The notes under the pieces are model-generated. The model made no database searches. It had not been told where the DNA came from and worked only from the letters and a program-made list of their open reading frames with translations. From Enteractinococcus helveticum (GTDB lineage Bacteria > Actinomycetota > Actinomycetes > Actinomycetales > Micrococcaceae), in NCBI RefSeq assembly GCF_001657475.1, contig NZ_LXEY01000005.1, forward strand, positions 1 through 64,000: a stretch of 64,000 bases of DNA, read 5' to 3'. Made by a program: the position numbers and the translations under genes. This document shows, piece after piece, positions 60,922 through 64,000 of this stretch (its first letter is position 1; every line of letters starts with the position of its first letter).

Positions 60922-61567
60922 GATGTCCCTTCGGGGTTTCAGCGTGGGTCAAAATGTGGTCCAGTGAGGCCTGTAAATGCATAATCGTGGCTGCACTGGC
61001 GACCAGAGGGTCTTTATTAGCAATGGCTTCGGCGATCCGGGCGTGTTCCACCGCCGAGGCGGCGAGACGTTGCGGATTGTCTTTGGCCATGCGACGTACT
61101 CGTGTCAGGTGGACTCGCAAATTTGAAAGCGCCCCGGAGATGTAGCTGTTGCCGGCCGCGGAATCGATGAGCTCATCCATGGTGGCAATCAGTTGATAGT
61201 AGGTTCCGGGGTCCTCTAAAACTTGTGAGTCGCAGCTGATGGCGCGGAACTGTTGAGCCAGCGGCACAAACTGTTCGGTGTGGTTGCTGGTGGCCGCCAG
61301 CCTGGCTGCTTCGGTTTCTAATACGCGACGCAACACGAACATATCGTCCAGATCGTCCAGCGAAACATCCGAGACTACGGTGCCGCGGCCTCGTTGTGCT
61401 TCGGCCAAACCATCCGCCACCAGTTTTGCAACGGCTTCGCGAACGGGCGTTCTGGAGACGCCGAGGCGTTCCGATAACTCGACTTCAGCCAGCACAGAGC
61501 CGGGTGGGAGATCCCAATTCAGAATGTCCTGCCGCAGCGCTTGATAGGCTCGTTCACTTGCTCGCAT
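60914..61567 (-). CDS. GntR-family (FadR/FCD) regulator of the prp genes
   Basis: A 217-residue regulator. The winged HTH ([20 protein letters not shown], then [19 protein letters not shown]) is followed by the helical FCD domain ([14 protein letters not shown]; His/Asp metal-site-like residues in HARIAEAI). It is the first gene of gntR-prpDBC. Its ATG lies 9 nt from a TGTATACA palindrome overlapping the -10. Autoregulation and control of prpE by a methylcitrate-type signal are inferred. Confidence 0.87.
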   Translation of the reverse strand: MRASERAYQALRQDILNWDLPPGSVLAEVELSERLGVSRTPVREAVAKLVADGLAEAQRGRGTVVSDVSLDDLDDMFVLRRVLETEAARLAATSNHTEQFVPLAQQFRAISCDSQVLEDPGTYYQLIATMDELIDSAAGNSYISGALSNLRVHLTRVRRMAKDNPQRLAASAVEHARIAEAIANKDPLVASAATIMHLQASLDHILTHAETPKGHHD

Positions 61568-61575
61568 AACTCACA

Positions 61576-61585
61576 GTGTATACAC
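61576..61585. promoter_or_regulatory. GntR operator 1 (GTGTATACAC)
   Basis: A perfect 10-bp palindrome that contains a -10-like TATACA and ends 9 bp upstream of the GntR ATG. Its core TGTATACA recurs at 61640, 38317 and 38770, in line with FadR-subfamily half-sites. Confidence 0.65.
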
Positions 61586-61639
61586 AGATCCAGGGTTTTG
61601 GCCAGCATTGTGAGTTATGTTCCGCAAAAATCGCCAATC

Positions 61640-61647
61640 TGTATACA
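61640..61647. promoter_or_regulatory. GntR operator 2 (TGTATACA)
   Basis: The second copy, 63 bp from the first (start to start), lies in the divergent gntR/oxidoreductase region. It overlaps a plus-strand TATACACT, so it could also affect the oxidoreductase at 61739. Confidence 0.6.
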
Positions 61648-61738
61648 CTCTAAGTTCTGGTGTGGTTGGCTTCACGTTCACTTATGCCCCTGGTCGCAGT
61701 CCTTGCTGCCCCGTGCCTGCCGTGCCAGGATGGCAGGT

Positions 61739-62689
61739 ATGAATGATGTCATGCTTGCCATTCAACAACACGAGTTCGGTACACCCGAGGTATTACAGTC
61801 GGTTCAACTGCCGATTCCAGAACCAGGCATCAGTCAGATTCTGGTGCGCGTCCACGCAGCCAGTATCAACCCAACCGATTGGAAGAATCGCGCTGGTAAA
61901 GCTTTCGTGCGCGATCTACCGATGGTCTTGGGTTGGGATGTTTCCGGCGTAGTGGAATCGGTCGGGTTAGGCGTGACGTTATTTAAACCCGGCGATGAAG
62001 TCTTTGGGATGCTACCTTATCCGTACGGGTTGGGCGCTCATGCACAATACGCCGTGGGGCCGACACGAGCCTTTGTCCACAAACCAGACAACTTATCCCA
62101 TATCCAGGCTGGGGCGCTGCCGTTGGCCAGTCTGACAGCATGGCAATCGCTGGTTGACACTGCGCGTATCACGGCGGGCGATCGGGTACTGATTCACGCG
62201 GCGGCCGGTGGGGTGGGCCATCTGGCAGTTCAGATTGCCAAAGCTCACGGTGCGTTTGTCATCGGAACCGCGAGCGCTAAGAATCATGACTTCTTGGCCC
62301 AGCTAGGTGTGGATGACGCCATCGATTATCGCACCGTAGATTTTGCCAATGCAGTGGACGACGTCGACATCGTTCTAGATACAATCGGCGGCGATTACCA
62401 GTTGCGATCGCTTCGCACAATGCGTCCCGGTGGGACCATGGTGTCCACGATTCCGCGTGCGGCCGATGGTCTATGGGAGCAAGTCCAAAGTTTCGGGGTG
62501 CGCGCCGATTTGATCCTCGTTGAGGCCGATCACGCCGGGATGCAAGCCATTGCGAGCTTGGCTGCCGAGGGAACGTTGACACCGCACATCGCCAAGATGT
62601 TCCCACTCCGGGAGGCTGCCCAGGCCCATGCGGCCGGAGAAACCGGACACACGGTTGGCAAGATGGTGCTGACCATCGAGGACGTCTAA
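61739..62689 (+). CDS. NADP-dependent MDR oxidoreductase
   Basis: A 316-residue zinc-free medium-chain dehydrogenase/reductase. GroES-like N-domain (RVHAASINPTDWKNRAGK), nucleotide loop HAAAGGVGHLAVQIAKAHGA near residue 150, and the LGVDDAIDY segment. It resembles quinone or enone reductases. ATG at 61739 has AGGA; frames starting earlier add a long atypical extension. It diverges from gntR and may share its operator region. Its stop overlaps the GltS-like gene stop by 4 nt. Confidence 0.83.
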   Translation: MNDVMLAIQQHEFGTPEVLQSVQLPIPEPGISQILVRVHAASINPTDWKNRAGKAFVRDLPMVLGWDVSGVVESVGLGVTLFKPGDEVFGMLPYPYGLGAHAQYAVGPTRAFVHKPDNLSHIQAGALPLASLTAWQSLVDTARITAGDRVLIHAAAGGVGHLAVQIAKAHGAFVIGTASAKNHDFLAQLGVDDAIDYRTVDFANAVDDVDIVLDTIGGDYQLRSLRTMRPGGTMVSTIPRAADGLWEQVQSFGVRADLILVEADHAGMQAIASLAAEGTLTPHIAKMFPLREAAQAHAAGETGHTVGKMVLTIEDV

Positions 62690-64000
62690 GAAACTAGCGT
62701 GGCCTCGCGTTTATTGGCCCGAGCAATAAACAGCCCGAAGATTACAGCTCCGACGGCGATGGCACCCCATATACCTACGACTGCCCAGGCCGCACCGGCC
62801 ATCACTAAAGCAGGAACGAACGTCACCGCCGTGATTTCCACGGGCGTGACCGGAATATATGCCAGGCCAAAATCTTCCAGGGTATTCGATTTCAGTTTAG
62901 GGTCAACGATCCGCAGCATCGCGATACCGGTAGCAACCGCACCGGTGGACCAACCCCAGGTGAACAGGGAACGTTCGAACCACCCTTCGTGCATCAGACG
63001 AGGTGCAACCCATAGGCCCAGGAACAGGGTCAGTGCCAGCCCAAAGACGAACAGGAGTATCAGTTCAAGACCGAAGTCGGCGACGATTTGCGGTTGAATC
63101 GAGGCGATCCCGGCGACAATCAGAACGTCGGTTCCGGTGCCTGAAATGGATTGCAAGGTCGGCTTATCGACATACTTGGCAGCATTGATCTTCGTCATCA
63201 GCGCACGCACGACGAGCCCCACCAGGAAGGCCAATACGAACACCGGGACAGACAACGCAGGCCAGATACTCCCGATCCATAATGAGATACCGTAGGCGGC
63301 AGCGGCGATCATGATGACGACGGATGCCTGAAACCCTAAGGACTCGACCGAGGAGCCCGTGAAAGTGTGCTGGCCGATCGACGGACGCTTATTCACTTCA
63401 CGAATCAGACCGGTACGTTCTTCTTTCGGCAACGAACTCATCGACCCATAGGCCTGGACGTGCCCACGGCTCGCTGCGAGCCGGGCTTGAATGATTCCGC
63501 CCACGATGCCAATGATGAGCCCCACGGTCGCTGAGGTGAACGCCAGTGAGCTGATCTCTGGGTTGGTTGCCGAAAACGCATCCCCCATGGCTGCTGCGGT
63601 CCCGTATCCGCCAACCCAGCCGGCAAAGAGCACAACGCCAAGTGCATCCGGGGAGCCGAAGAGTGGCTGCAGGAGCACCAGGACCACGCCCATCCCCAAA
63701 GCGACTTGGAGCGCATACATCAGCACCCCGTGGGCAGCGAACCCACCGACGTTGCGATTGAGTTTGCGAACGTCGAAATCATCGGTCATGGCCACCGCAG
63801 CGAACACGACTGCAATCAGCACTGAAGAATACGTCGACAGCTGGTCAGAAAAGGGCAGCCACCCCAGTACTTGAGGTCCTAGAACTAACCCGAGAATGCC
63901 CGCAATCACCGAGGCTGGGATCATCAAGGTTTGGAAGGGTCGAATAATGGCGCGCAGGCCGGCACCAATAACCAGGAGGATACCAATCAGTCCGGCATCG
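62686..64000 (-). CDS. GltS-like sodium:glutamate symporter family protein, 5' truncated by window edge
   Basis: At least 438 residues and open to the right edge, where it reads DAGLIGILLVIGAGLRAIIR, so the start is outside the window. About 10-11 membrane helices remain, with the characteristic glycine-rich GWVGGYGTAAAMGDAF and FTWGWSTGAVATGIAMLRI loops of the ESS/GltS fold. A hydrophilic central loop of ~60 residues (SMSSLPKEERTGLIREV) separates the halves. It probably imports glutamate or a similar anion with Na+, but the family also has other substrates. Confidence 0.8.
   Translation of the reverse strand, partial: DAGLIGILLVIGAGLRAIIRPFQTLMIPASVIAGILGLVLGPQVLGWLPFSDQLSTYSSVLIAVVFAAVAMTDDFDVRKLNRNVGGFAAHGVLMYALQVALGMGVVLVLLQPLFGSPDALGVVLFAGWVGGYGTAAAMGDAFSATNPEISSLAFTSATVGLIIGIVGGIIQARLAASRGHVQAYGSMSSLPKEERTGLIREVNKRPSIGQHTFTGSSVESLGFQASVVIMIAAAAYGISLWIGSIWPALSVPVFVLAFLVGLVVRALMTKINAAKYVDKPTLQSISGTGTDVLIVAGIASIQPQIVADFGLELILLFVFGLALTLFLGLWVAPRLMHEGWFERSLFTWGWSTGAVATGIAMLRIVDPKLKSNTLEDFGLAYIPVTPVEITAVTFVPALVMAGAAWAVVGIWGAIAVGAVIFGLFIARANKREATLVS

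Overview
The window looks like a chromosomal segment of a Micrococcales actinobacterium, probably from the Micrococcaceae group (Nesterenkonia, Yaniella, Enteractinococcus and relatives). This rests on the first ~120 nt of a 16S rRNA gene on the minus strand, the senX3-regX3-phoU locus, DUF2516 and GltS-like proteins, many GTG/TTG starts, and only moderately high G+C. No phage, intact insertion sequence, CRISPR array or toxin-antitoxin module was found.

Layout. 1-1000: 5' end of an rrn operon with its leader and stacked promoters. 1000-6400: a COG2984/COG4120/COG1101-type ABC importer, then rlmB and cysS (all minus). 6600-13900: a lipoprotein, senX3-regX3, phoU, folate genes pabAB and pabC, gpmA. 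13900-22300: tmk-holB, a secreted peptidase-like lipoprotein, tRNA-Thr, a TetR/MFS efflux pair, small membrane and redox genes, tRNA-Ser(UGA). 22400-23290: a gene-free stretch with an attenuator-like hairpin. 23300-36400: an MFS and a DASS transporter, then a complete 4-hydroxybenzoate/protocatechuate beta-ketoadipate block (iclR, pobA, pcaHGB, pcaDC fusion, pcaFIJ, pcaR). 36360-38275: prpE. 38470-47000: tRNA-Ser(GCU), a small HTH gene, MFS, phosphomannomutase, recQ, pckG. 47280-52930: tRNA-Arg, a tightly overlapping ahpD-pirin-GNAT-GNAT-phosphatase run, an orphan winged-helix regulator, upp/tadA, tRNA-Ser(CGA). 53100-57300: poorly characterised genes, including a type VII-like polymorphic-toxin trunk with an odd repeated tail, and a candidate small RNA. 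57300-61570: prpC-prpB-prpD with a GntR regulator. 61740-64000: an oxidoreductase and a GltS-like carrier cut by the window edge.

How the genes fit together. PobA makes protocatechuate from 4-hydroxybenzoate, PcaHG opens the ring, PcaB and the PcaDC fusion yield 3-oxoadipate, and PcaIJ/PcaF give succinyl-CoA plus acetyl-CoA. PrpE and PrpCDB turn propionate into pyruvate and succinate, and PckG makes PEP from oxaloacetate for gluconeogenesis. The segment therefore equips the cell for growth on aromatics and short organic acids. The palindrome TGTATACA occurs in front of prpE, twice around the gntR-prpDBC promoter, and once more near 38.77 kb, suggesting a small regulon whose parts lie 21 kb apart.

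Items most worth a second look are a promoter-to-terminator small RNA candidate at 57.1 kb, the TGTATACA regulon, the toxin-less trunk protein with conserved GGCAPGD repeats, a PabA-like domain that has lost its catalytic cysteine, several probable leaderless genes, and five convergent gene pairs that share stop codons by exactly four bases.
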